A stretch of DNA of 64,000 nucleotides, taken from positions 1 to 64,000 of the forward strand of contig CAMAUX010000008.1 of NCBI GenBank assembly GCA_945861435.1, given 5' to 3'. The notes under the pieces were generated by a model. The model did not search any database and was not told the DNA's origin. It saw nothing but the letters and a program-made list of their open reading frames with translations. The stretch's first letter is position 1. The number at the start of each line of letters is the position of its first letter. Both the position numbers and the translations under genes were made by a program. The stretch is from Chthoniobacter flavus (GTDB lineage Bacteria; Verrucomicrobiota; Verrucomicrobiia; Chthoniobacterales; Chthoniobacteraceae). This document shows, piece by piece, positions 15,658 to 23,570 of this stretch.

Positions 15658-16646
15658 GGGCGTGTGATGAGTTTGGCGAGGTCCGCTGTTTCGTTGAGGA
15701 GGCCAGCGGCGCGTGCGTCGCGCTGGAAGTCGGTGAAGTCTGCTGCTTGCAGGTCCGTGCTGAAGCGCAGTCGTGGCCATGCGCGCTCAAGGAGCGGCTG
15801 GGGGATGGGTTTGGTGGTGAGCTTGCCGATGGCGGATGCGACCAGGGGCTTTGCCCATTCGGGCTCGGCGGCGATTTTCGTGGTGAGGGCTTCGTGTGCG
15901 ACGAGGAGTTTCTGAAGCAGCTCGCGCTTGGTGGTGAGTGCGCGGGTTCCCGTGGCGAGGACGGTGGCGAGTGAGTCGTCCTGCTGCAGCAGAACCTCGG
16001 CGTCGGATTCCATTTCAAGGCGTGAGACCCAGGGTTCGACGGTCCATGCCGCGTCGAGCTCGCCGCGTTTGAGGAGGTCGAGTTGATCGGGGTTCTGTGT
16101 GGGGATGACGAAGGCGTCTCCGCCGCCTGGGGTGATCTTTAGTCCGCCCGATGCCAGCCATGCGCGGGCTGCGATGTCTTGGGTGTTGCCGAGTTGCGGG
16201 GTGGCGATTTTTTTTCCGCGGAAATCCGCGGGTGTTTTCAAGCTCGAGCCTTTGCGGATGAGGAGTGCGCTGCCGCCGCGCGCTGCGCCGGTGAGGACGC
16301 GGATGTCGGCGGTGGCGGTTCTGGTGTAGCCGTTGAGGGCAGGGCTGGGGCCGACGTAGGTGGCGTCGATGGATCCTGCGAGAAGGGCTTCGATGGCGCT
16401 GGGGCCGGCGTTGAAGGGGAGCCATTCGATTTTTGCGCCGGTGGCTTTTTCGAACCAGCCGTCAGAGCCTTTGGTGGTGGTCTCTTGGTAACCGATGAGG
16501 CCCTGCGCATGGGTGATGTTTGGGAAGAAGCCGATGCGGAGGACGGGCGGGGCGCCAGCTTCCTGATTGGGTGCTCGGTTGCAGCCGGCAAGGAGGAGGA
16601 TGGAGGCGAGGATGGTGAGTTGGTGTTGGATGGAGGAGAGGTGCAT
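15654..16646 (-). CDS. Substrate-binding lipoprotein, sulfonate-type ABC importer
   Basis: A 330-residue protein with a lipoprotein signal (SILLLAGC, cysteine near residue 22), then VLRIGFFPNITHAQGLIGYQ, EWLPFNAGPSAIEALLAGSI and YVGPSPALNGY. This is the SsuA/TauA/NrtA periplasmic-binding fold (NMT1-like). It captures the ligand outside the inner membrane and delivers it to the permease. First gene of the operon: the ATPase, permease, DUF2292 and M14 genes follow with overlaps. An Rrf2 regulator gene lies 173 bases upstream in the same direction. Aliphatic sulfonate is the favoured ligand, but nitrate, taurine or a thiamine precursor cannot be excluded. Confidence 0.88.
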   Translation of the reverse strand: MHLSSIQHQLTILASILLLAGCNRAPNQEAGAPPVLRIGFFPNITHAQGLIGYQETTTKGSDGWFEKATGAKIEWLPFNAGPSAIEALLAGSIDATYVGPSPALNGYTRTATADIRVLTGAARGGSALLIRKGSSLKTPADFRGKKIATPQLGNTQDIAARAWLASGGLKITPGGGDAFVIPTQNPDQLDLLKRGELDAAWTVEPWVSRLEMESDAEVLLQQDDSLATVLATGTRALTTKRELLQKLLVAHEALTTKIAAEPEWAKPLVASAIGKLTTKPIPQPLLERAWPRLRFSTDLQAADFTDFQRDARAAGLLNETADLAKLITRP

Positions 16647-16819
16647 GGGAATGCGTGGTGTTTGCGGCAGACTGGCCGCAGTTCAGGCGCCGGCGTGCTG
16701 TCCGTGGTCGGATCAGCAGCGGCGCTGGGGTGTCATGCACGGACAGAGGTCCCTCGCGCCGGATGGTGTTCCGGTGGCGGATGGGGTCGCGTGCATGGAC
16801 GGAAAGGGGCGCATCGGTT

Positions 16820-17362
16820 TTAGATGCAGAAATCGGGTTCCAGTGGCTTGGAGGCGGCCAGTTTGGAGCGTGCGGAGGTGTTGAGGTGGCGGATGAGTTC
16901 CACGACTGGGGGCACGAGTCCGTCGCGCTGGAGGTGTGCGAGGGTGACTTCGGCGAGTTGTGCGAGGCTGTGGTGGTCGAGGACGCCGGAGATGGCTTCG
17001 CGCACTTCCATCATGATGAGGCGGAGGCCGCAGTGTTCCTCGTCTGGGCAGGAGCAGCGTTCGTAGGCGGTGACGCTGGCGCAACTGATGGGGGCGAGTG
17101 GGCCGTCGATGTGGCGCACGAGGTCGCCGATCATGATTTGGGTGGCGGGTTTGGCGAGGGAGTAGCCGCCGTACTTGCCGCGGGTGCTTGCGAGGAAGCC
17201 GGCCTGGCGGAGGCTGATGAGGATTTGTTCGAGGAAGGTGGCGGGGATGTGCTGGGCCTCTGCGAGGGCGGTGAGGGGGACGAGTGGGCGTTCGAGGGCA
17301 TGGGCCATGGCGAGATCGAGCAGGGCTCGGAGTGCGTACTCGCCTCGTCTTGATAACCTCAT
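16820..17362 (-). CDS. Rrf2-family transcriptional regulator with four cysteines
   Basis: A 180-residue Rrf2 protein. The winged helix begins MRLSRRGEYALRALLDLA and includes IPATFLEQILISLRQAGFL and STRGKYGGYSLAK. Cysteines at 94, 103, 105 and 111 (ISCAS, ERCSCPDEEHC) fall where IscR and NsrR bind an Fe-S cluster. CymR, which controls cysteine and sulfonate genes, is an Rrf2 protein without a cluster. The start at 17362 is the family start; the longer frame is not credible. Lying just upstream of the sulfonate-type operon, it is the likely regulator of that operon. Effector unknown. Confidence 0.88.
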   Translation of the reverse strand: MRLSRRGEYALRALLDLAMAHALERPLVPLTALAEAQHIPATFLEQILISLRQAGFLASTRGKYGGYSLAKPATQIMIGDLVRHIDGPLAPISCASVTAYERCSCPDEEHCGLRLIMMEVREAISGVLDHHSLAQLAEVTLAHLQRDGLVPPVVELIRHLNTSARSKLAASKPLEPDFCI

Positions 17363-17539
17363 TTGTCTTATCCCAATTGATTTAGTCTGGATTGACAATG
17401 CTTTTTTTGAGGTTTTTTTGTCGCCCTCATGGTTTTGGGGTGGTTGCGCCCTGATTTCAGGGTCGTCACGGGGGTGAGGATTGTGGGAGAAGAGTGGAGC
17501 CGTGCTTCGAATGGACCCCTCGGGCCGGCGGAAAACGTC

Positions 17540-17995
17540 ATGAGCAAGAAACCTAATCCGATCACGATTTTGATGGCCGACGATGATGAGGACGACCGGC
17601 GTCTGACGCAGGAGGCGTTGGAGGAGGGGCGCCTTGCGAATCCGATCCGGTTTGTGAAAGACGGGGAGGAGTTGATGGATTATTTGAAGCGGACGGGGCC
17701 GTTTGCGCCGCCGGCGGAGGTGCCGCGTCCGGGGCTGATTCTTCTGGATTTGAACATGCCGCGGAAGGATGGGTGGAGTGTGTTGCAGGAGGTTCGGAAG
17801 GATCCGGAGTTGCGTCAGATTCCGGTGGTGGTGCTGACGACTTCGAAGGCGGATGAGGATGTGTTTCGGAGCTACGATCTTGGGGTGAACAGTTATATTG
17901 TGAAGCCGGTGACGTTTGAGGCGCTGGTGGACACGCTGCAGACGTTGGAGAAGTACTGGTTTGAGATCGTGGAATTGCCGGGCGGCAAGGAGTAG
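17540..17995 (+). CDS. Single-domain response regulator, Rcp1 type
   Basis: A 151-residue receiver protein without an output domain. ILMADDDEDDRRLTQEAL holds the acidic pocket, GLILLDLNMPRKDGW the phospho-acceptor aspartate, VVLTTSKADEDV the conserved threonine, and SYIVKPVTFEAL the lysine. The long insert after the first helix (RFVKDGEELMDYLKRTG) is typical of Rcp1-like regulators that serve phytochrome-type kinases. The start at 17540 is chosen at MSKKPNPITIL. It is divergent from the Rrf2 gene and lies 14 bases before pdxH. A likely partner kinase is the PAS kinase at 7876. Confidence 0.9.
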   Translation: MSKKPNPITILMADDDEDDRRLTQEALEEGRLANPIRFVKDGEELMDYLKRTGPFAPPAEVPRPGLILLDLNMPRKDGWSVLQEVRKDPELRQIPVVVLTTSKADEDVFRSYDLGVNSYIVKPVTFEALVDTLQTLEKYWFEIVELPGGKE

Positions 17996-18009
17996 GCGGG
18001 TTCGAGGGG

Positions 18010-18660
18010 ATGGCACTTTCGGCTGAGCAACTGGCTGCGCTGCGCTGCGATTATTCGCTGGCGCCGCTGAGGCGTGCGGATCTGGACGGGGATCCGGTGG
18101 TGCAGTTCAACCGTTGGCTGGAGCAGGCGCATGTGGCGGAGGTGATCGAGCCCAATGCGATGGTGCTTTCGACGGTGGACGGGGAGGGGCAGCCGTGGTC
18201 GCGCACGGTGTTGCTGAAGGTGTGCGATGAGAGGGGGTTCACGTTTTTCACCAATTACGGGAGCGCGAAGGGGCGGCAGATGGGTGGGAATGTGCGGGTG
18301 GCGCTGACGTTCTGGTGGGGTGCGCTGGAGCGGCAGGTGAATGTGACGGGGACGGTGGAGAAGACTTCGGTGGAGGAGAGTGCGGCTTATTTCCAGACGC
18401 GTCCGCGTAAGAGTCAGCTGGGGGCGTGGGCTTCGGCGCAGAGTGCGGTGGTGGAGGGGCGGGATGTTTTGGAGCGGCAGTTTGCGGAGGCGGAGGAGCG
18501 GTTCGGCGAGGGCGCGGTGCCGTTGCCGGAGCATTGGGGCGGGTTCCGTGTGCGAGCGCAGACGGTGGAATTCTGGCAGGGGCGTCGGAGCCGGTTGCAT
18601 GACCGGTTGCGGTATGTGCGGACGGCGGGGGGTTGGGAAGTGGGGCGGCTTTCGCCCTGA
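18010..18660 (+). CDS. pdxH: Pyridoxamine 5'-phosphate oxidase
   Basis: A 216-residue FMN-dependent oxidase that makes pyridoxal phosphate, the last step of vitamin B6 synthesis and salvage. The family landmarks are present: the N-terminal LRCDYSLAPLRRADL, NAMVLSTVDGEGQPWSRTVL, GFTFFTNYGSAKGRQM, LTFWWGALERQVNVTG, RPRKSQLGAWASAQS, and the C-terminal WGGFRVRAQTVEFWQG and RLHDRLRY. Length is normal. It begins 14 bases after the response regulator on the same strand. lysA, a PLP enzyme, follows. Confidence 0.96.
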   Translation: MALSAEQLAALRCDYSLAPLRRADLDGDPVVQFNRWLEQAHVAEVIEPNAMVLSTVDGEGQPWSRTVLLKVCDERGFTFFTNYGSAKGRQMGGNVRVALTFWWGALERQVNVTGTVEKTSVEESAAYFQTRPRKSQLGAWASAQSAVVEGRDVLERQFAEAEERFGEGAVPLPEHWGGFRVRAQTVEFWQGRRSRLHDRLRYVRTAGGWEVGRLSP

Positions 18661-18759
18661 ATTGGAGCGGGTGGAGGGGGTGGTTGTGGGGAGGGGCGGG
18701 CGAAGTGAGGCGAGCGGTGTCTTGATCGGCGGGGCGTGAGGCTATATATCGCGGCCCCC

Positions 18760-20040
18760 ATGAGCCACGCCCTTGAAGAGCTTCGCCGGATTGCTGAGAA
18801 AGTCGGAACCCCGTTTTGGATTTATGATGCGGAGGTGATCCGTCAGCGGATCGCTGATGTGCGGTATTTGACGGATGGGGAGGGATTGCAGGCGCGCTTT
18901 GCGATGAAGGCGTGTCCGGCGACGCGGGTGCTGCGGGAGATGCAGCGTGCGGGGATCTGGATTGATGCGGTGTCCGGGAACGAGGTGTTGAGGGCGCTGG
19001 GTGCGGGGCATGCGGCGGGGAATCGGCCGCCGGTGGTTTGTTTTACGGCGGATGTGTTCCGGGACAATGCGTTGCGGGTGGTTTTGGAGAATGGGATTTT
19101 GCCGAACATCGGGTCGGCGGGGATGATCCGGGATCTTGCGCAGGCGGGGTATCGCGGGCCGGTGTCGATCCGGGTGAATCCGGGGTTTGGGCACGGGCAT
19201 GTGAATGCGTGCGACACGGGGGGGCCGAGTTCGAAGCATGGGGTGTGGTTTGAGGATTTGGAGCGGACGGCTTCCGAAGTGGAGGCGGCGGGGATGAGTG
19301 TGGTGATGCTGCATGCGCATATTGGGAGCGGGCCGCAGTTTGAGGAATTGCACGACAATCTCAGTCGTCTGGCGGAGGAGTACGCGCAGTTGATCGGGCG
19401 GTTCCCGGCGGTGGAGGCGGTGAGCCTCGGGGGTGGGATTCCGCACAATTACCGCGATGCGCATGCGAAGGTGCCGTTGGAGCGGCTGCGTGCGTTGTTT
19501 GTGGAGTGTCGTGCGAAGTTGGTGGAGGCCGCGGGGCGTCCGCTGCGTCTGGAGATCGAGCCGGGGCGTTATTATGTGGCGCCGGGTTGTTCGCTGGTGA
19601 CGCGGGTGACGGATCTGAAGGAGACGCGCAGCAATGCGAAGGGGCAGGGGGTGCGTTTTGCGATGGTGGATGCCGGGTTTGTGGATTTGGTGCGTCCGGC
19701 GATGTACGGGAGTTACCACCGCATTGAGGTGGTGGGAAAAGAGGATGCGCCGACGGCGGGCGAGTTGGTGGTGGCGGGGCCGTTGTGTGAGAGCGGCGAT
19801 ATTTTCACGCGGGATGATGCGGAGTTGCTTGTGCCGCGTGCGTTGCCGGAGGTGGAGGCCGGGGATCTGCTTCGGATTTGCGATGCGGGTGCGTACGGGT
19901 ACGCGATGAGCAGCAATTACAATTCCATCGGGCGAGCGCCGCAGGTGTGGATGGAGGAGGGGGGAAGAGCGGAATTGATTTCGCGTCGGGAATCTCTTGA
20001 GGACCTGCTCAAGGCCGAGGTGAGCGAGGTGCTGGGCTGA
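18760..20040 (+). CDS. lysA: Diaminopimelate decarboxylase
   Basis: A 426-residue fold-III PLP decarboxylase. The PLP lysine is K50 in ARFAMKACPATRVL. HAHIGSGPQFEEL, SLGGGIPHNY, LEIEPGRYYVAPG and the catalytic cysteine motif CESGDIF follow. DAGAYGYAMSSNYNS is characteristic of LysA-type enzymes, which convert meso-diaminopimelate to lysine. The ATG at 18760 matches the family; an upstream GTG at 18736 is in frame. A carboxynorspermidine decarboxylase is the main alternative, but the GAYG...SNYN motif favours LysA. Its 3' end overlaps the convergent response-regulator gene by 32 bases. Confidence 0.9.
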   Translation: MSHALEELRRIAEKVGTPFWIYDAEVIRQRIADVRYLTDGEGLQARFAMKACPATRVLREMQRAGIWIDAVSGNEVLRALGAGHAAGNRPPVVCFTADVFRDNALRVVLENGILPNIGSAGMIRDLAQAGYRGPVSIRVNPGFGHGHVNACDTGGPSSKHGVWFEDLERTASEVEAAGMSVVMLHAHIGSGPQFEELHDNLSRLAEEYAQLIGRFPAVEAVSLGGGIPHNYRDAHAKVPLERLRALFVECRAKLVEAAGRPLRLEIEPGRYYVAPGCSLVTRVTDLKETRSNAKGQGVRFAMVDAGFVDLVRPAMYGSYHRIEVVGKEDAPTAGELVVAGPLCESGDIFTRDDAELLVPRALPEVEAGDLLRICDAGAYGYAMSSNYNSIGRAPQVWMEEGGRAELISRRESLEDLLKAEVSEVLG

Positions 20041-20425
20041 GGGCGCAGAGTGCGCTTGTCTGGTCGAGGATGGGGGTGAGTTCTCCTGGCGAGAAGGGTT
20101 TGATGAGGTGGTGGTCGAATCCTGCGCGATGGCTGCGTGCGAGGTCTGGTGCGGAGCAGTAGCCGCTCATGGCGACGGCGACTGCGGGGCGTTGGGGGCC
20201 GAGTTCGCGCAGGAGTTGCCAGCCGGTGCCGTCTGGGAGTTTGAGGTCGCAGAGGAGGAGATCGGAGGGATTCGAAGGCAGTTCGTGCAGGGCCTCGCGA
20301 AGGTCGCGCGCGGTGTTGACCTCGTGCCCGAGGAGGGTGAGGTGGGTTTCGAGTGCAGGAAGGAGGACGGTGTCGTTCTCTACAACGAAGATGCGGAGGG
20401 GGTGATGGGAGGCTGTGAATTCCAT
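20009..20425 (-). CDS. Stand-alone receiver-domain protein with altered acidic pocket
   Basis: A 138-residue receiver protein. The phospho-acceptor aspartate is in LLLCDLKLPDGTGW and the lysine in HLIKPFSPGE. The first-strand acidic pair is replaced: RIFVVENDTVLL has E-N where D-D is usual. AVAMSGYCSAPDLARSH gives a serine in place of the usual threonine. With no output domain, it either acts by protein contact or, with the altered pocket, responds atypically. Its last 32 bases overlap the end of lysA on the opposite strand. No kinase is adjacent. Confidence 0.8.
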   Translation of the reverse strand: MEFTASHHPLRIFVVENDTVLLPALETHLTLLGHEVNTARDLREALHELPSNPSDLLLCDLKLPDGTGWQLLRELGPQRPAVAVAMSGYCSAPDLARSHRAGFDHHLIKPFSPGELTPILDQTSALCALSPAPRSPRP

Positions 20426-20605
20426 GTGCGCCGATCGGTTTTTGCTGCGCAGAGGGATCGTGGCCTAGGGTGTGCATGGCTGGATTGACGATGCATGGAG
20501 GGTGCGTCGGGAGCGTGGGGGCGCGCGCTTGCGATCCGGCACGGTCCAGTTGCCGGCTGCTTTCTTGTCGCGGCAGGGGGCGTTGACGCCCTGAGGTGTG
20601 GCCCC

Positions 20606-22918
20606 CTATTTTCCGGGGTTGGGATCGCGGGGGGCGTGGATGTTCGAGGGCGTGATCACGTGGACATCGCCGTCCACTGAGAGTTGGTGCCCGGCGATTT
20701 CTGCGCAGAAGCGGAGGGCTTTGTGAGCGGGAACATTGCTGAACTGGAGGGTGATCCTGGCCTTGGGATCGCCGCCGGGTTTGACGAGGACGTTCAGGCC
20801 TTTTTTCTGGGGATCGAGTTCGCGGCTTTTGATGCGGATGAACTCCACGGCCTCTGTGAGTGAGGCGTCCTTGAACTGCACATTTGGGAGGATGATCGCG
20901 CGGGCGTGGGCCTCGGCGGGGCTCTGGGCTTGGGGGGCTGGGGCGGCGGGCGGGATGTTGGTGCTTTTCTGTTGAGCTTCAAAGTCGGACTGCGGGAGCA
21001 GGGTGACGGTGAAACGTTCGACCGCGAGGTGGAGGTTGGAGAGTTGGGCCACATACTTGAGTGCCTCACCGAGGGGGATGTGATTGAGGCTCAGGGTGAT
21101 TGTGGGCCCCGGGGTTTTATCGTCCGGTTTGATGACGATGTTGACGCCCTTCTGCGTTGGATCCGTGGTGGTCGTGTCAAGGTCGATGCTTCTGCGGCGG
21201 AGGAACTCGACCGCCTCGGTGAGGGTGGCGTTTTGGAACTGCACCTGAGGGATCACGATTGCGTCCAGCTTGGCTTGGATCGGGCTTTTCTCGGTGGCAG
21301 GTTGGGGATCGATGGGCTGGCCGGAGGCGGGATCGATGAGACGCGCGGTGACAAAGACGATGATGCGCTTTGTGGTGGGCGCCGTTGTTGTGCTGGCGGG
21401 GCTTGCGGGGCGGTCTGCGGGGGGTTGGTTTTTTGTGGTGGAGGGTAATTCGATCACGACGGTTCCTCCGGAGATGATGCTGACGAGGGTTGTGACCTTG
21501 CGTTCGTTAAAGACGGGTTGCGGGTTTGTGCCGTCCGCTTTTGTCATGCCTTCGAGTTCCACGATTTGGGGTGACAGCTCGAGTTCGATTTCGTTCCGTG
21601 CGCCTTTGATGGGGAGCACGGTGAGAGTGGTGCCGAGGTTTTTCGCGGCTGGCTTGCCCTCGGTGTTCACGTAGGCGAATTCGCGGATGATCTCGATCGT
21701 GGCCTTGCGGCCGGACTGGGTGGTGATTCGAGGGGTGGAGAGGACGTCGACTCCCTTGGCGGTCTCGATCTTTTTCCACAGGGTGCTGAGTTCCCCGCTG
21801 GTGAGGACGCCGGCGACGCTTGGTGAAGCCGATGAGGAAGCAAAGGGGGAGAGGAGGTCTTTTGCTTCCTCACTGGCCTCGATGAATCTGGCTTCGATGT
21901 CCACCTGTGGGGCTTTGTTGTCCGGTGGGACGGCCTTGGTGATGCCGAGGAAGGTGAGGAGCGCGATGGCGGGGGCGAGCGAGGTTTTCATGAAAGGATG
22001 CTGGGTGGGGTGGGCTGCGATGGACTGGATGCGCGAACGGAGGGCGGCGCCGCGCTGGAAGATGCCGACGAAGCCGAGGCTGAGTTTGTGGTGGCCGAAG
22101 GCGTTTTCCACTTTCAGGAGCGTGTGCCCGTAGGCGACGCGTTCCGGTTGTGGTGCGTGGTCGAGCATCTGGGCATCGCAGGCGGCTTCGCGTTCGGTGC
22201 GGGCTTTGAAGAAGGCGAGCCAGAGGAGGGGCTTGAACCAGTGCAGTGAGAGGAGCAGGCAGAGCAGGGCGTTGAGGGGAAGGTCGCCACGCTTGATGTG
22301 GGTGAGTTCATGCTTGAGGACGAACCGGGCCTCTTGGGCGGTGAGTGCTTCTTCGAAGTGGGCTGGGAGGAGCAGCGTGGGATGGAGCAAGCCGGTGACG
22401 GCGGGGCTGCGGATTTCCGGGCTCATCCACACGCGTGGGCAGCGGGGAAGGCCGGTCTGGCGCGCGAGCGTGGCGATTTCGAGGAGGAGCGCATCAGTTG
22501 CGGGGACTTGGCTGCGTTGGAAACGCCGGAGTGTTTGCACGAATGCACCGAGGCTGAACAGCGCGACGCCGGCGGCACCGGTCAGCCATACGAGGCTGAG
22601 AATGGGGCGCCATGCGATGGGCGCGGTGGGTGCGTGGGTTGCGACAATCTGCAGGGTGGAGTTGGGTGCTGGTTGCATCATCGCGGGTGCGGGCGATGGG
22701 GTGGGGGAGGAGTGGATGATGGATTCGACGCTCCAAGGGCTTCCTGGAAAAGCGGGTGTCAGCAGCACTGCGAGCACCGGCATCCACAGTGCGTAGCGCC
22801 AGCGGGCGGGGACGCGTTTCCGCAGGATGAACTGCACGATGAGCACGGCCACGGTGAGAAGGGAGGCGCGGGTGCTGGTGGCGAGGACCCAGTCAAAGAG
22901 GGGGGTGGGCGAGTGCAT
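20606..22918 (-). CDS. M56 (BlaR1-like) membrane metallopeptidase fused to secretin-like and two STN-like modules
   Basis: A 770-residue chimera. Residues 1-250 are an M56 peptidase with transmembrane helices, the zinc site HELTH (203-207) and the downstream EREAACDAQM helix. This is the BlaR1/MecR1 module that cleaves a cytoplasmic repressor on signal. Another helix follows (about 311-330). Residues about 340-550 resemble a secretin core (DVLSTPRITTQSGRKATIEI, LELSPQIVEL, RIIVFVTARLID). Then come two related STN-like modules, each starting VQFxxAxLTEAVEF. The BlaR1 penicillin-binding sensor is absent. A BlaI-like gene lies seven bases upstream, so signalling by repressor cleavage is likely. 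Confidence 0.85.
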   Translation of the reverse strand: MHSPTPLFDWVLATSTRASLLTVAVLIVQFILRKRVPARWRYALWMPVLAVLLTPAFPGSPWSVESIIHSSPTPSPAPAMMQPAPNSTLQIVATHAPTAPIAWRPILSLVWLTGAAGVALFSLGAFVQTLRRFQRSQVPATDALLLEIATLARQTGLPRCPRVWMSPEIRSPAVTGLLHPTLLLPAHFEEALTAQEARFVLKHELTHIKRGDLPLNALLCLLLSLHWFKPLLWLAFFKARTEREAACDAQMLDHAPQPERVAYGHTLLKVENAFGHHKLSLGFVGIFQRGAALRSRIQSIAAHPTQHPFMKTSLAPAIALLTFLGITKAVPPDNKAPQVDIEARFIEASEEAKDLLSPFASSSASPSVAGVLTSGELSTLWKKIETAKGVDVLSTPRITTQSGRKATIEIIREFAYVNTEGKPAAKNLGTTLTVLPIKGARNEIELELSPQIVELEGMTKADGTNPQPVFNERKVTTLVSIISGGTVVIELPSTTKNQPPADRPASPASTTTAPTTKRIIVFVTARLIDPASGQPIDPQPATEKSPIQAKLDAIVIPQVQFQNATLTEAVEFLRRRSIDLDTTTTDPTQKGVNIVIKPDDKTPGPTITLSLNHIPLGEALKYVAQLSNLHLAVERFTVTLLPQSDFEAQQKSTNIPPAAPAPQAQSPAEAHARAIILPNVQFKDASLTEAVEFIRIKSRELDPQKKGLNVLVKPGGDPKARITLQFSNVPAHKALRFCAEIAGHQLSVDGDVHVITPSNIHAPRDPNPGK

Positions 22919-22924
22919 GGGGGC

Positions 22925-23305
22925 TCAGGATTTGAGGGATTGATCGAGGATCCGCTTCAACTCGCGCACCTCGTCGGCGGTGAGTTTGTTGTTTTGAGCG
23001 AAGTGGACGAGGAGGGGTTTGGCTGCGCCGCCGAAGATGCGTGTCATGAAGGACTCTCCTTCTGCGCGGACGCAGGTCTCGCGTTTGACTGCGGGGCGGT
23101 AGGTGCGGGTGCCTGAGGTGTTCTCGCCCGTGCTGAGGGCGCCCTTTTGGAGCAGGCGGGTGAGGAGTGTGCGCACGGTGTTCTCGGCCCAGTGCATGGA
23201 GGGGCGGAGTGTTTTTGTGAGTTCGGAGGCGGTCTGAGGGGAGGACTTCCACAGGGCCTCCATGAGGATCCATTCGGAGGCGGAGATATCGGGTGGAGCT
23301 GGCAT
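22925..23305 (-). CDS. BlaI/MecI-family transcriptional repressor
   Basis: A 126-residue winged-helix repressor. ISASEWILMEALWKSSPQTA, AENTVRTLLTRLLQKGAL and the basic wing RTYRPAVKRE are typical of BlaI/MecI/CopY. The C-terminal helices form the dimer and carry the usual proteolysis region. The start at 23305 is preferred; an in-frame ATG at 23317 overlaps the first operator dyad. Two TACA/TGTA-type dyads lie directly upstream (23317-23355). The M56 gene follows after seven bases. By analogy with BlaR1-BlaI, the peptidase would inactivate this repressor. Confidence 0.9.
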   Translation of the reverse strand: MPAPPDISASEWILMEALWKSSPQTASELTKTLRPSMHWAENTVRTLLTRLLQKGALSTGENTSGTRTYRPAVKRETCVRAEGESFMTRIFGGAAKPLLVHFAQNNKLTADEVRELKRILDQSLKS

Positions 23306-23316
23306 GGATGGTATCA

Positions 23317-23328
23317 CTACATGTGTAG
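23317..23328 (-). promoter_or_regulatory. BlaI-type operator dyad, proximal
   Basis: CTACATGTGTAG: arms CTACA and TGTAG around two bases. The BlaI/MecI consensus is a TACA/TGTA dyad. It lies 12 bases before the chosen start codon, so bound repressor would block transcription or initiation of the repressor-M56 operon. Confidence 0.72.
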
Positions 23329-23341
23329 GGCTTTTTGGTCA

Positions 23342-23355
23342 ACTACAATTGTAGT
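23342..23355 (-). promoter_or_regulatory. BlaI-type operator dyad, distal perfect palindrome
   Basis: ACTACAATTGTAGT is a perfect 14-base palindrome and fits the BlaI/MecI TACA-N-TGTA pattern. Its centre is about 26 bases from the proximal dyad, so two dimers could bind on nearly the same face of the helix. Confidence 0.78.
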
Positions 23356-23570
23356 GGTTCTTGGTCCGGCTGGGGAATCGTGGGTGCGCGGGTTGGCACG
23401 CGTTCAACAACCGCCTCGCATCTCATCCGTTCGGAGTCCGTTCGGAGGAGGGTGCGTGCCGGGGTGGGCTTGATTTGCGACGACTGTGCTGTGCCGCCGC
23501 CTCTGGGAGGGGATTTGCGCGAGCGGGTGCCGGCCGTTGGTTGCGGGGCCAGCCGGAGGCTTGCGGCTTT

